In this document: positions 41,652 to 50,933 of the stretch, in pieces
Numbering within the stretch: position 1 is the stretch's first letter
Layout of the letters: each line of letters begins with the position of its first letter
Source of the DNA: Actinomycetota bacterium
GTDB lineage: Bacteria; Actinomycetota; Actinomycetes; JACCUZ01
Reading direction: 5' to 3'
Assembly (NCBI GenBank): GCA_030841035.1
Contig: JAVEDI010000075.1
Coordinates: 1-64,000 of the forward strand
DNA length: 64,000 bases
Made by a program: the position numbers and the translations under genes
Notes under the pieces: generated by a model
What the model was told of the DNA's origin: nothing
The model's database searches: none
The model's input: the letters and a program-made list of their open reading frames with translations, nothing else

Positions 41652-42194
41652 TCAGCCGCCGGTGTTCTGGTAGGTCGGCACGACCAGGCCGCGGGCCAGG
41701 GTGTGGAACACCAGGTTGAACGCCACGAACGTCGGCGTCACCGACTCGTCGACACCGTCGAAGCTCTCGACGTCGATCGCGTGCACCGCGAAGAAGTAGC
41801 GGTGCGGCACGTCTCCCTCGGGGGGCGCGGCGCCGACGTACCCCTTCTCGCCCATGTCGTTGCGCAGCTGGAACGCACCGGAGGGCAGGCCGGCCCCGTC
41901 CGGCGCGCCCGCGCCGCGCTCCAGCGACGTGGTGTCGGCGCCGAGGCCGACGACCGTCCAGTGCCAGAAACCGCTCGGCGTCGGCGCGTCGGGGTCGAAG
42001 CAGTTGACCACGAAGCCACGCGTCTCCGCCGGGAACCCCGACCACGCGAGCTGGGGCGAGGAGTTGCCGCCGGACATGATGAACTCCTCGGCCATCGGCG
42101 CCCCGTCGGCGACGTCGTCGCTGGTCACCGTGAAGGAGCCCACTCTGGGCAGCAGGTCGTAGGGGTTCGGAGCCTGTGGGCGTTCGAGCGACAT
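41652..42194 (-). CDS. YbhB/YbcL-type phosphatidylethanolamine-binding protein (PEBP)
   Basis: The 180-aa protein has the bacterial PEBP pattern: [40 protein letters not shown] with the ligand-site DPDAP and HW, and a late [12 protein letters not shown]. Bacterial members are often cytosolic proteins of unknown function, or kinase/protease inhibitors. The ATG start at 42194 is supported by the family start. It is convergent with alkB, with only three bases between the stops. Confidence 0.92.
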   Translation of the reverse strand: MSLERPQAPNPYDLLPRVGSFTVTSDDVADGAPMAEEFIMSGGNSSPQLAWSGFPAETRGFVVNCFDPDAPTPSGFWHWTVVGLGADTTSLERGAGAPDGAGLPSGAFQLRNDMGEKGYVGAAPPEGDVPHRYFFAVHAIDVESFDGVDESVTPTFVAFNLVFHTLARGLVVPTYQNTGG

Positions 42195-42291
42195 GGCTTC
42201 CTCCAGTGCTGGGTGAGTCGTGCTCGGCCGGATCGGTGCCCACCTAACCACCGAGGCGGGGGCGCCGGCGCCGGAAGGGGACACGGCGGCA

Positions 42292-42335
42292 CCGGGAAGG
42301 TGCCGGGCCCGCGCCGGGAAGGTGCCGGGGCCGCG
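42292..42335. repeat. Two tandem 22-bp repeats
   Basis: CCGGGAAGGTGCCGGGCCCGCG (22 bases) at 42292-42313 is followed by a copy at 42314-42335 with one change. The first copy, with its left flank, can form the hairpin GGCACC/GGTGCC. The repeats lie in the leader of the luciferase-like gene. Confidence 0.75.
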
Positions 42336-42351
42336 TCGGGTTGGCCATGGG

Positions 42352-43398
42352 GTGAGCGCCCTTCCCGCCGTGCCCCTGTCCGTCCTTGACCTGGCGCCCG
42401 TGGTCGCCGGCTGCACGCCCGCCGACGCCCTGCGGGCCACCCGTCGGCTGGCCCAGCACGTGGAGCGGCTGGGTTTCACCCGGTTCTGGCTCGCGGAGCA
42501 CCACGGCATGCCGGGCGTGGCGTCGAGCGCGCCGACGGTGATCATCGCCGACGTCGCCGCGGCCACCGAGCGGATCCGGGTCGGCTCCGGCGGGGTGATG
42601 CTGCCCAACCACCCGCCGCTGGTGGTGGCCGAGCAGTTCGGGACGCTCGCCGCCCTGCATCCCGGCCGGATCGACCTCGGTCTCGGTCGTGCGCCGGGCA
42701 CCGACCAGATGACCGCGCGGGCGTTGCGGCGCAGCGCCGAGGCGCTCTCCGACGACGACTTCCCCCAGCAGCTGGGCGAGCTGGTCGGCTTCTTCCGCGG
42801 CGGCTTCCCCGAGGACCACCCCTACCGCGCGATCAAGGCGGTGCCCGGGTACGGCGAGGCGCCGCCGATCTGGCTGCTCGGCTCCAGCGGCTACAGCGCG
42901 CAGCTGGCCGGGCTGCTGGGGCTGCCGTTCGCCTTCGCCCACCACTTCATGGCGCAGAACACCTTGCCGGCGCTGGAGCTCTACCGGCGCAGCTTCCGGC
43001 CCTCCGACGTGCTGCCCGCGCCCTACGCGATGGTCGCAGCCCAGGTCATCGTCGCCGACTCCGACGAGGAGGCGCAGCGGCTGGCCGCGCCGACGGCGCT
43101 GTCGTTCCTGCAGCTGCGCCGCAACAACCCCATCCCGCTGCCCACCGTCGAGCAGGCGGCGGCCTACGAGTGGACCGAGCAGGACCGCGCGTTCGTCGCG
43201 CAGCGGCAGGCCGGCCAGGCGATCGGTGGCGTCGACACGGTGCGGTCCGCGCTGGCCACGCTGCTCGAGCAGACCGCGGCCGACGAGCTGATGGTCACGA
43301 CGATGGTCCCCGAGGCGGACGCCCGGCTGCACTCGATGACCCTGCTGCGTGGCCTGTTCGGCGAGGCCGACCTGCCGCAGGGGTGCGTCGCGGCGTAG
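42352..43398 (+). CDS. Luciferase-like (LLM class) flavin-dependent oxidoreductase
   Basis: The 348-aa protein of the MsnO8/LLM type starts [20 protein letters not shown]. It has [20 protein letters not shown] (the conserved AEHH segment), [33 protein letters not shown], and [20 protein letters not shown] for flavin binding. It is a probable FMN- or F420-dependent monooxygenase/reductase, substrate unknown. The GTG at 42352 is chosen because upstream residues come from a repeat. Confidence 0.9.
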   Translation: MSALPAVPLSVLDLAPVVAGCTPADALRATRRLAQHVERLGFTRFWLAEHHGMPGVASSAPTVIIADVAAATERIRVGSGGVMLPNHPPLVVAEQFGTLAALHPGRIDLGLGRAPGTDQMTARALRRSAEALSDDDFPQQLGELVGFFRGGFPEDHPYRAIKAVPGYGEAPPIWLLGSSGYSAQLAGLLGLPFAFAHHFMAQNTLPALELYRRSFRPSDVLPAPYAMVAAQVIVADSDEEAQRLAAPTALSFLQLRRNNPIPLPTVEQAAAYEWTEQDRAFVAQRQAGQAIGGVDTVRSALATLLEQTAADELMVTTMVPEADARLHSMTLLRGLFGEADLPQGCVAA

Positions 43399-43614
43399 GG
43401 CTGTCAGCCACGGCCTGGACAGCAGCGGTCGCACGACGTCCTGGCCTGGGCCACGTGACGGGCGAGCAGCCGTGGTCATGGATCGAGCGACATGAGGACT
43501 CGTTGCGTCGCGCGCTGCTCGAGGATGCCCGGTAGACGCCGTCTCGAAAACCCTTGTGGACAAAGGGCTTCTCGCGGATGAGTTTCGTCGGAGGTCGGGT
43601 CTAGCGTTCAGGAC
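43399..43614. other. Intergenic stretch without a supported gene
   Basis: These 216 bases hold a 26-codon frame (43455-43535, MTGEQPWSWIERHEDSL at its start) that I cannot support as a gene. Near 43550 is the imperfect palindrome CCCTTGTGGACAAAGGG, about 65 bases before the HNH gene start, which could be regulatory. Confidence 0.4.
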
Positions 43615-45063
43615 ATGGACGAGACCGCGGGCCAGCTGTGCGAGACGCTGTGGGCTGCGTCGCGCGCGGTGGCGTCGGCCCAGGCGCAGCAGCTGCGGGG
43701 CGTGGCGGCGCTGGCCGACTGGTGTGCGACGCAAGCCCGTCGCGAGCTCGCCCGCGGACCGCGGGTCAGCGGTCAGCCCGACGACGAGACCGTCATCGAC
43801 ACTTCCGTGGTCGCCGAGGTGGCCGCCACCCTCGGTGTGTCCGAGCCGCAGGCCGGCGCGATGGTCGACCTGGCCGAGCGGTTGACCCGAGTGCTGCCCG
43901 ACACGCTGTCCGCGCTCGAGGCCGGGCGGCTCGACCTGGACAGAGCACGCGCGCTGGTCGAGGCCACTGCGGTGCTCGACGACAGCACCGCGCGCGAGGT
44001 CGAGGCAGCGCTGCTGCCTCGGACCGGCGCGAGCCCGTGGGACGTCGACAGCCCGTCGCAGCGGGCGTGGCGTTCGCGGGTGTCCCGCGCGGTGCTCCGA
44101 GCCGATCTCGACGCAGCGCGTCGTCGACGTGACGCGGCGCTCACGATGCGACGGGTCCGTGCCTGGTCCACCGACGACGGGCTCGGCGTCCTGCAGGTCG
44201 TCGGGCCCCAGCACGACATCGCGATGGCCGACCGGGTCGTCGACGACCTCGCCCACGCGTGGCCGAGCGTCGACGCCGAAGGCCAGCCGGTGTCGATCGA
44301 CCAGCGTCGTGCCGACGCGCTGCTCGACCTGTTCCGGCGGGTCCGCGACCAACAGCCGTTGCCGGCCGTGCCCGTGCGCCGCGAGCGCGAGATCGGGCTG
44401 GTGCTGCACGCCGACACCTTGTTCGGCGACGGGCCGGCCGCTCGGGCTCCGGGCGAGCTGCGTGGCCTGGGCGCGCCGGCGTACGTGGATCCGAGAACTG
44501 CACGCGACACGGCGCGCCGTGACCTCGGCGCCGGGCTGCGCACCACCGTGCTGCTCACCGGGCCCGCGCAGCCAGCCGGGCCGGGCACAGGGATGGTCCA
44601 GCGGGTCCTGCGTCTGCCCCACGCACGTGAGGGCCGATGGACCAGGGAGACCCTCGTCGCCGCGGTTCGCCAAGCGCTGCGCGGCGCACCGCCGCTCGAC
44701 GTGTCGGGCTACGCACCGAGCCAGGCGATCGTCGCGCACGTCCGCGCCGCCTATCCGACCTGCACGCACCCCGACTGCCCTCGGGCCGCGCACCGCTGCG
44801 ACCTCGACCACAACGATCCGTGGCCGCGCGGCCCCACCGCCACCGACAACCTGCGACCACGCTGCCGACGCCACCACGAGCTCAAGACCCGCGGACTGCT
44901 GCGCACCCGACTCGAGCCCGACGGCAGCGTCACCACGACCTCGCTCACCGGGCGACGGCGCGCGGGCGGACCGGAGCCGCTGCCCGGTCATGGTCCAGGA
45001 GAGGGGTACGCCGACGGAGTTCGGCTTGCAGTCGGGACCGACGCGGTGGCGCGCTCGGCCTGA
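43615..45063 (+). CDS. DUF222/13E12-repeat HNH endonuclease, intact
   Basis: The 482-aa protein has a long helical DUF222 region (about 1-330) with VAATLGVSEPQAGAMVDLAE, VLPDTLSALEAGRLDLDRAR and ALLPRTGASPWDVD. A C-terminal HNH domain follows (about 385-430): CTHPDCPRAAHRCDLDHNDP and NLRPRCRRHHELK, with zinc-type cysteines and the H-N-H residues. These genes are repeated in actinomycete genomes and their substrate is unknown. Unlike the interrupted copy at 1-3768, its codon use matches the local genome, so the two are divergent members rather than a recent duplication. Confidence 0.9.
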   Translation: MDETAGQLCETLWAASRAVASAQAQQLRGVAALADWCATQARRELARGPRVSGQPDDETVIDTSVVAEVAATLGVSEPQAGAMVDLAERLTRVLPDTLSALEAGRLDLDRARALVEATAVLDDSTAREVEAALLPRTGASPWDVDSPSQRAWRSRVSRAVLRADLDAARRRRDAALTMRRVRAWSTDDGLGVLQVVGPQHDIAMADRVVDDLAHAWPSVDAEGQPVSIDQRRADALLDLFRRVRDQQPLPAVPVRREREIGLVLHADTLFGDGPAARAPGELRGLGAPAYVDPRTARDTARRDLGAGLRTTVLLTGPAQPAGPGTGMVQRVLRLPHAREGRWTRETLVAAVRQALRGAPPLDVSGYAPSQAIVAHVRAAYPTCTHPDCPRAAHRCDLDHNDPWPRGPTATDNLRPRCRRHHELKTRGLLRTRLEPDGSVTTTSLTGRRRAGGPEPLPGHGPGEGYADGVRLAVGTDAVARSA

Positions 45064-45112
45064 GATGCACGCGATGTGGTGCGGCCTTGCCCGTGCGAGC
45101 AACGTCCGCCAC

Positions 45113-46261
45113 TCACCCCAGCGCGACCGCCATCCGCCGGACCGCCTCGCGCAGCACCTCGGGGGAGGTCGCGATGTTCAGCCTGACGTGGCCCGCTCCC
45201 CCGGTGCCGAACTCCGGCCCGGGGCTGAGCGCAACGCGGCCGCGGTCGAGGAACACCGCTGCGGGATCGTCGCCCAGCCCGAGGTCGGTGCAGTCGAGCC
45301 AGGTGAGGTAGGTCGCCGGCGACGGCTGGTAGCGGACACCGGGCAGCTGCTCGCCGAGCAGCTGCGCGAGCAGCCGGCGGTTGCGCTCCAACCCGGTGAG
45401 CACCGCGGCCAGCCACTCGCCGCCATGTCGCAGCGCCGCGACGTGGGCGACCACTCCGAGATGGCTAGCGCCGTGGCTGACCTCTTCGGGCAGCTGCGCG
45501 AGATCCTTCGCCGCGCGCGACCCGGCAACCGCCATCGCGGCCTTGATGCCGGCCAGGTTCCATCCCTTCGACGCCGACAGCAGCGCGAACGCGTCCTCGG
45601 TGCCAGGCAGCGACAGGTAGGGCAGGAACTCGGTGCCGGGATCGACGACCGGCGCGTGGATCTCGTCGACCACGACGCGCACGCCGTGTCGTTCGGCCAA
45701 CGCCGCGACGGCGGTCAGGTCGTCGCGAGTGTGCACCGTGCCGGTGGGGTTGTGCGGGCTGCACAGCAGGTACGCCGCCGGGCGACCACCCTGGCGCGCG
45801 TCGACGAACGCCGACGCCAGCGCGTCCAGGTCGAGGCGCAGGTCCGGCCCCAGCGGCGCCTCGACGATCCGGCGGTCCATGTGCCCGACGAAGGCGAAGA
45901 ACGGCGGATAGACCGGCGGGTTCATCACGACCGCATCCCCGGGACCGGTGACCAGCTTGAGGACCTCGACGATCCCGAGCATGACGTCGGGCACGATCGC
46001 GGTCGCCTCGTGGTCGATCACCCACCCCCACCGGTCGGCCGCGAAGTCGACGAGCGCGTCGGCGTAGGCCTCGCCCACCGCGTAGCCGGTGTCGCCCATC
46101 GCCATCGCCTCGTTCACCGCGGCCACGATCGGCTCGGCCAGCGGCACGTCCATCTCGGCGACCCACAGCGGCAGCACGTCGGCGTCGTAGCGGCGCCACT
46201 TCATGCTGCCGCGCCGGCGAAGCTCCTCCAGGCTCAGCGCGCTCAGCGGGTCCACCGACAC
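45113..46261 (-). CDS. MalY/PatB family PLP-dependent C-S lyase or aminotransferase
   Basis: The 382-aa class I/II aminotransferase fold protein has [21 protein letters not shown] (the MalY/PatB start, residues 20-40), [37 protein letters not shown] and PLP Lys232 in [12 protein letters not shown]. Relatives split cystathionine to homocysteine or act on related thio-amino acids. It is the last gene of the pobA operon, one base after the small membrane protein gene. A link with aromatic degradation is not evident. Confidence 0.88.
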   Translation of the reverse strand: MSVDPLSALSLEELRRRGSMKWRRYDADVLPLWVAEMDVPLAEPIVAAVNEAMAMGDTGYAVGEAYADALVDFAADRWGWVIDHEATAIVPDVMLGIVEVLKLVTGPGDAVVMNPPVYPPFFAFVGHMDRRIVEAPLGPDLRLDLDALASAFVDARQGGRPAAYLLCSPHNPTGTVHTRDDLTAVAALAERHGVRVVVDEIHAPVVDPGTEFLPYLSLPGTEDAFALLSASKGWNLAGIKAAMAVAGSRAAKDLAQLPEEVSHGASHLGVVAHVAALRHGGEWLAAVLTGLERNRRLLAQLLGEQLPGVRYQPSPATYLTWLDCTDLGLGDDPAAVFLDRGRVALSPGPEFGTGGAGHVRLNIATSPEVLREAVRRMAVALG

Positions 46262-46606
46262 CTACCGCGCGGCCGGGTCGGCAGACGACCCGCGCGGCTC
46301 CTGCACCCGCCGCGCGTCCGCCAGCCGCCACGCCAGCGCCCCCATCGTCACCGCCACGACGACGACCGACGGCCACGCGCCGATCGCCAGCGCGAGCAGG
46401 TGGGACACCACGAACAGCACGAGGTACGCCGCCGCGAGCCCGGCCGCTGTCGACGTACCGGCCGAGGACCGCCACAGCACCACGCACCACGCGAGGCCGA
46501 GCAGCAGCACGAGGCCACCGAGGGCCCGGACGCCGGTGCCGGCCGCGACGGCGTAGCCGACGACGAGCGAGAGCGCCGCGACGGGTGCGGACGGGACCGA
46601 GGTCAC
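46262..46606 (-). CDS. Small membrane protein (114 aa)
   Basis: Three or four hydrophobic segments (ALSLVVGYAVAAGTGVRAL, LVLLLGLAWCVVLW, AAYLVLFVVSHLLALAIGAW, VVVVAVTMGALAW) are followed by a charged tail. No family is recognised. The GTG start overlaps the transporter stop and the stop touches the MalY start, so it is translated with both. It could assist the transporter. Confidence 0.7.
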   Translation of the reverse strand: MTSVPSAPVAALSLVVGYAVAAGTGVRALGGLVLLLGLAWCVVLWRSSAGTSTAAGLAAAYLVLFVVSHLLALAIGAWPSVVVVAVTMGALAWRLADARRVQEPRGSSADPAAR

Positions 46607-48105
46607 GACGTGACGTGCGGCGCGAGCAGGGTGACGAGCACGAGCACCACCGGGAAGCAGACGAGGAACATGGCGAAGGTGTAGCCCATGATGTCGCGCG
46701 CCTTGAGGCCCAGCACCGCCAGGGTCGGCAGCATCCAGAAGGGCTGCAGCAGGTTGGCGCTCGCCTCGCCCAGGTCATAGACGACGACCATCCAGCCGGA
46801 GTGCACGTCGAGCTGGTTGGCGGCGTCGAGCACGTAGGGCGCCTCGATCACCCACTTGGAGCCGCCGCTGGGCACGAACACGCCGAGGATGCAGGAGTAG
46901 ATCGCGATCAGCGGCGGGAAGAAGAACTGGTCGCTGGCCTGCACCAGCCAGCCGGCGATCCGTTGCGACAGCCCCGTGTAGACGATCATCCCGAAGATGC
47001 CGCCGTAGAAGGGGAACTGCAGCAGGACGCCGCTGGCGGCCGGGGCGCCCTCGCGCACCGCGGCCACGAGCCGACGGGGCCGCCAGTGCAGCAGCAGAGC
47101 GGTGATGATCAGCACCATGTTGACCGTGTCGAGGTCGAGCGCCGCGATGGGGTTGCTGCCCGCCCGGAAGTGCCGCACCAGGTAGAGCACCGCGATCGCG
47201 GCGATGATCAGCGTGAAGACCGGCGAGTTCTCCAGCCAGTCGCCCGGGCGCTTCGGGGCGTCGTCGTCGCCGGCCTCGTCGATCGTCGAGCCGCGGCCGA
47301 GCAGCGGGCGCAGCGTGATGCCCATGTCCTCGGCGGTGCGCGAGCGCTCGGGCGAGGGCGCGAGCATCCAAGCGAGCCCGACCGCGACGACGAACACGAC
47401 GACGGTGGCGGCGATCGCCTGCCAGGTGAAGATCGTGTCGGACAGCGGGATGACCCCTGAGGGGAACCCGCCCGCCTTGACCACGTCCTGCACCGGCGGC
47501 GGGCTGCTGGCCGCGCTCGCCACCTGCAGCGCGGCCGAGCCCGACAGCCCCTGCGCCCACACCGTGCCGAGCCCGATGAAGGCCATTGCGCCGAGCGCGC
47601 GGTAGTCCACGCGCGGTAGCACCCGGGCGATCTCGCGGGCCAGGATCGCCGTGAACACCAGCGAGAACGCCCAGTTCAGGTAGGACGTCAGCATCGCCAC
47701 GGCGGCGACGAACGCGATCGCCTTGCGCGGCGTCGAGGGCACCGTCGCCAGCCACACGATGAGCCGAGCCACCGGGCGCGAGGTGGCCACCGCGTAGCCG
47801 CCGATGATGATCATCGCCATCTCGAGGGTGAAGACGATCAGGCTCCAGAAGCCCTTGCCCCACGCGTCGATCAGGCCGAAGCCCTGTGTCGCGGTGACCG
47901 GGTCCTTGGGCGCCGCGAACAGCTTCTCGCCGGTGACCAGCCCGAGCACCAGCACCACGAGGGTGCCGACCAGCACGAAGCCGAACGCGTCGGGCAGCCA
48001 GCGCTCGGTGAACGCCGTGAAGCGCAGGGCCACCCTGGCCAGCGGCGACTCGCCCTCGGTGCTCTCGGGTGGCGGTGCGGTGGACGTCCCAGATGCCCGA
48101 CTCAT
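46603..48105 (-). CDS. AtoE-type short-chain fatty acid/carboxylate transporter
   Basis: The 500-aa membrane protein of the AtoE (short-chain fatty acid transporter) family has about 12 helices, with RFTAFTERWLPDAFGFVLVG at the start, GFWSLIVFTLEMAMIIIGGY, WAFSLVFTAILAREIARVLP and the hallmark FVPSGGSKWVIEAPYV late in the chain. In this operon, 19 bases after pobA, an aromatic or organic acid substrate is possible, but the family suggests a short-chain carboxylate. Confidence 0.88.
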   Translation of the reverse strand: MSRASGTSTAPPPESTEGESPLARVALRFTAFTERWLPDAFGFVLVGTLVVLVLGLVTGEKLFAAPKDPVTATQGFGLIDAWGKGFWSLIVFTLEMAMIIIGGYAVATSRPVARLIVWLATVPSTPRKAIAFVAAVAMLTSYLNWAFSLVFTAILAREIARVLPRVDYRALGAMAFIGLGTVWAQGLSGSAALQVASAASSPPPVQDVVKAGGFPSGVIPLSDTIFTWQAIAATVVVFVVAVGLAWMLAPSPERSRTAEDMGITLRPLLGRGSTIDEAGDDDAPKRPGDWLENSPVFTLIIAAIAVLYLVRHFRAGSNPIAALDLDTVNMVLIITALLLHWRPRRLVAAVREGAPAASGVLLQFPFYGGIFGMIVYTGLSQRIAGWLVQASDQFFFPPLIAIYSCILGVFVPSGGSKWVIEAPYVLDAANQLDVHSGWMVVVYDLGEASANLLQPFWMLPTLAVLGLKARDIMGYTFAMFLVCFPVVLVLVTLLAPHVTS

Positions 48106-48124
48106 GCCGGGAATGTACGCCTGG

Positions 48125-49300
48125 TCAGACCTCGACGGGCCCCACGTAGTTCTCCGCCAGGGCTCTCGCGTAGGCGGTCGAGGTCGTGACGTTGCGCAGC
48201 TGCGCGAGCTGCAGCCGCGCCTGGTAGGGGTCGGAGTCGCCGAACCGGTGCAGCATCGAGGTCATCCACCACGAGAAGTGCTGGGCGCGCCAGACCCGGC
48301 GCAGCGCCGTCGACGAGTAGGCCTCGAGCAGGCCGCCACCACCGCCGGCGTACCACTGGGCGAAGGCGTCGCCGAGGAGCCGTACGTCGGCCAGCGCGAG
48401 GTTCATGCCCTTGGCGCCGGTCGGCGGCACGATGTGCACCGCGTCACCGGCGAGGTAGAGCCGCTCCCACTGCATCGGCTCGACCACGAAGCTGCGCATC
48501 GGCGTGATGCCCTTCTCGATGACCGGTCCTTCGTTCAGCGACCAGCCCTCGACCGTCTCCAGCCGGGCGCGCAGCTCGGCCCAGATGCGATCGTCGGACC
48601 AGTCGTCGATGTCCTCGTCCGGCGCGACCTGCAGGTAGAGCCGCGACACCTGCGCGGACCGCATGCTGTAGAGCGCGAAGCCGCGCTCGTGGTTGGCATA
48701 GATCAGCTCGTCGACCGCGGGCGGTGCCGTGGCCAGCACGCCGAGCCAGGCGAAGGGATAGACCCGGTCGTACGTCGACAGGACTCCGGCCGGCACGGCC
48801 CCGCGGGTCACCCCGTGGAAGCCGTCGCACCCGGCGACGAAGTCACACGTCAGCGTCTCGTCGCGCCCCTCGTGGGTGAACGTGATCGACGGCTGCTCGG
48901 TGTCGAGGCCGTGCACCGCGACATCGTCGACCTCGAAGACGATCGGCTGCCCGGCGGCCAGCCGAGCCGCGATCAGGTCCTTGACGACCTCCTGCTGGCC
49001 GTAGACCGTGATCGCCCGACCGGTGAGCTCGGTCATCGCGACGCGGTGCGACTCGCCGGCGAAGCGCAGCTCGATGCCCTCGTGGCGCAAGCCCTCGCGC
49101 TGCAGCCGGTCACCGACCCCCGACTCGACGAGCAGGTCGACCGAGCCCTGCTCGAGCACCCCGGCGCGCACCCGCTGCTCGACGTAGTCGCGGCTGCGCG
49201 CCTCGAGGACGACCGAGGAGATGCCGCGCAGGTGCAGCAGGTGAGCGAGCATCAGGCCGGCCGGCCCCGCACCGACGATGCCGACCTGCGTGCGACCCAC
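48125..49300 (-). CDS. pobA: 4-hydroxybenzoate 3-monooxygenase
   Basis: The 391-aa FAD enzyme hydroxylates 4-hydroxybenzoate to protocatechuate with NAD(P)H and O2. It has GIVGAGPAGLMLAHLL (7-22), GDG-type CDGFHGVTRG and GDAVHIVPPTGAKGMNLALAD. Counting from GTG 49300, Y201, S212, R214, Y222, P293 and Y385 fall exactly at the positions of the active-site residues of Pseudomonas PobA, which also confirms the start. It lies two bases after the aldehyde dehydrogenase and divergent from the pca operon that consumes its product. Confidence 0.96.
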   Translation of the reverse strand: MGRTQVGIVGAGPAGLMLAHLLHLRGISSVVLEARSRDYVEQRVRAGVLEQGSVDLLVESGVGDRLQREGLRHEGIELRFAGESHRVAMTELTGRAITVYGQQEVVKDLIAARLAAGQPIVFEVDDVAVHGLDTEQPSITFTHEGRDETLTCDFVAGCDGFHGVTRGAVPAGVLSTYDRVYPFAWLGVLATAPPAVDELIYANHERGFALYSMRSAQVSRLYLQVAPDEDIDDWSDDRIWAELRARLETVEGWSLNEGPVIEKGITPMRSFVVEPMQWERLYLAGDAVHIVPPTGAKGMNLALADVRLLGDAFAQWYAGGGGGLLEAYSSTALRRVWRAQHFSWWMTSMLHRFGDSDPYQARLQLAQLRNVTTSTAYARALAENYVGPVEV

Positions 49301-49302
49301 GC

Positions 49303-50763
49303 TCAGAACGGGTAGGGCGCGATCCCGCCCCGGACGGTCAGCCACTGGGTCTCGGTGAACGCGTCGATGTTCGCGGCCGCCCCGCCGACCCGGGAGCCGG
49401 TGCCGGAGATGCCGACCCCGCCGAACGGGACCACGGCCTCGTCGTTCACGGTCTGGTCGTTGATGTGCACGATGCCGCTGGGGATCCGCTCGGCGAGCGC
49501 GATCGCCTTCATGACGTCACGGCTGAGGATGCCCAGCGACAGGCCGTAGTCGGTGTCGCACGCCAGCGCGACCGCCTCGTCGAGGTCGCCGAAGCGCACG
49601 ACCGGGGCGACGGGGCCGAAGACCTCCTGGGCGTACGCCGGTGTCTGCGCCGTCACGTCGGTCAGCACCGTCGGCCGGTAGAACAGCCCCTCGTAGGTGC
49701 CGCCGGCGGCAAGCGTGGCACCACCCTCCACACTCGCCGTCACCAGCGCGTGGATCTTGTCGCGCTGGCTCTCGTCGATGATCGGGCCCAGGGCGACCTC
49801 GTCGGTGGCGGGGTTGCCCACCGGCAGGTGGCTCGCCTTCCCGGCGAGCTCCTCGACGTAGCGCTCGGCGACGCTCTCGTGCACGAGGTGCCGTCCGGTG
49901 GTCATGCAGATCTGCCCCTGGTGCAGGAACGACCCCCAGGCTCCCGCCGACGCCGCCAGGTCCATGTCGGCGTCGTCGAGAACGATCAGCGCGGAGTTGC
50001 CGCCCAGCTCGAGGTGAGCGCGCTTGAGGTGGCGGCCCGCGGCCGCCGCGACCTTGCGGCCTGCGGCGGTCGAGCCGGTGAAGGAGATGACCGGGACGTT
50101 GCGGTCCGCGACGAGCGCCTCGCCCACGTCCGGGCCACCCGGCAGCACGTGCAGCAGCCCGTCGGGCAGCCCTGCCTCCTCGAACACCGCCGCGACGGAG
50201 AACCCGCCGGAGACCGCGGTCCGCGGGTCCGGCTTGAGCAGCACGGCGTTGCCCAGCGCGAGCGCCGGTGCGACGGAGCGGATGCTGAGGATCAGCGGGA
50301 CGTTGAACGGCGCGATCACACCGACGACCCCGACCGGGCGGCGCCGCGCGAGGCTCAGCCGCGGTTGCGCCGAGGGGATGATCTCGCCCAGGGAGCTGGA
50401 CGGCAGGGTGGCGGCCTCGTAGCACTCCTGGGCCGCGGTGTGCGTCTCGAGGCCGGCCTTGGGCGGGATCGAGCCGGTCTCGCGCACGATCCACCACTCG
50501 ATGTCGGCGGCGTGCTCCTCGAACAGGGCACCGGCGCGGCGCAGCACCGCGGCGCGCACCTCGTACGGCGTCGCGGCCCACGAACGCTGTGCCTCGCGGG
50601 CCCGGGCCGCTGCCCGGGTGACGTCCTCGGCGTCGGCGATGCCGATGCGGCCCAGCTCCTGGCCCGTGGCCGGCTCGATGACGGCGGCGTCACCGCCCCC
50701 CGCCTTGCTCCAGCCGTCGGAGTAGACCGCGGCGTGCCAGGTGGACCGGTCGAGAAAGCTCAC
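49303..50763 (-). CDS. Benzaldehyde/vanillin-type aromatic aldehyde dehydrogenase
   Basis: The 486-aa NAD(P)-dependent ALDH has IAPFNVPLILSIRSVAPALA (150-169), FTGSTAAGRKVA (228-239), catalytic E252 (LELGGNSALI) and nucleophile C286 (GQICMTTGR), and a C-terminal PFGGVGISGTGSR. The INDQTVNDEAVVPFGG stretch is typical of benzaldehyde and vanillin dehydrogenases. As first gene of the pobA operon it probably oxidises 4-hydroxybenzaldehyde or a related aldehyde to the acid taken by PobA. Confidence 0.9.
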   Translation of the reverse strand: MSFLDRSTWHAAVYSDGWSKAGGGDAAVIEPATGQELGRIGIADAEDVTRAAARAREAQRSWAATPYEVRAAVLRRAGALFEEHAADIEWWIVRETGSIPPKAGLETHTAAQECYEAATLPSSSLGEIIPSAQPRLSLARRRPVGVVGVIAPFNVPLILSIRSVAPALALGNAVLLKPDPRTAVSGGFSVAAVFEEAGLPDGLLHVLPGGPDVGEALVADRNVPVISFTGSTAAGRKVAAAAGRHLKRAHLELGGNSALIVLDDADMDLAASAGAWGSFLHQGQICMTTGRHLVHESVAERYVEELAGKASHLPVGNPATDEVALGPIIDESQRDKIHALVTASVEGGATLAAGGTYEGLFYRPTVLTDVTAQTPAYAQEVFGPVAPVVRFGDLDEAVALACDTDYGLSLGILSRDVMKAIALAERIPSGIVHINDQTVNDEAVVPFGGVGISGTGSRVGGAAANIDAFTETQWLTVRGGIAPYPF

Positions 50764-50847
50764 GGTTGTCTCCCAGGGCGGTGTCGTCGGCTGACCGGGA
50801 AAGTCTGCGTCGGGGACGGAGGCTACGCCGAGACCCCCACCCGGCGT

Positions 50848-50877
50848 TTGACCGCGCCGCGAGCCGCTGGATAGCGT
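50848..50877 (+). promoter_or_regulatory. Candidate promoter of the pca operon
   Basis: TTGACC (50848-50853) and TAGCGT (50872-50877) are spaced 18 bases apart in the 170-base gap between the divergent operons. Transcription would begin near 50884, about 50 bases before the chosen pcaI start. No clear PcaR palindrome is visible. Confidence 0.5.
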
Positions 50878-50933
50878 GCGACATGAGGACGTGCGTGCGC
50901 TGCGCGCACTCTCACGGAAGGGTGGGCAACCGG

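Noticed and set aside
43455-43535. 26-codon frame before the HNH gene (MTGEQPWSWIERHEDSL start)
   Set aside because: No ribosome site of note and no recognisable homology; too short to support.
42244-45102. Minus-strand open frame of about 950 codons opposite the luciferase-like and HNH genes
   Set aside because: It spans two real plus-strand genes and their gap, is rich in Arg, Gly and His, and has no motif; an antisense shadow.
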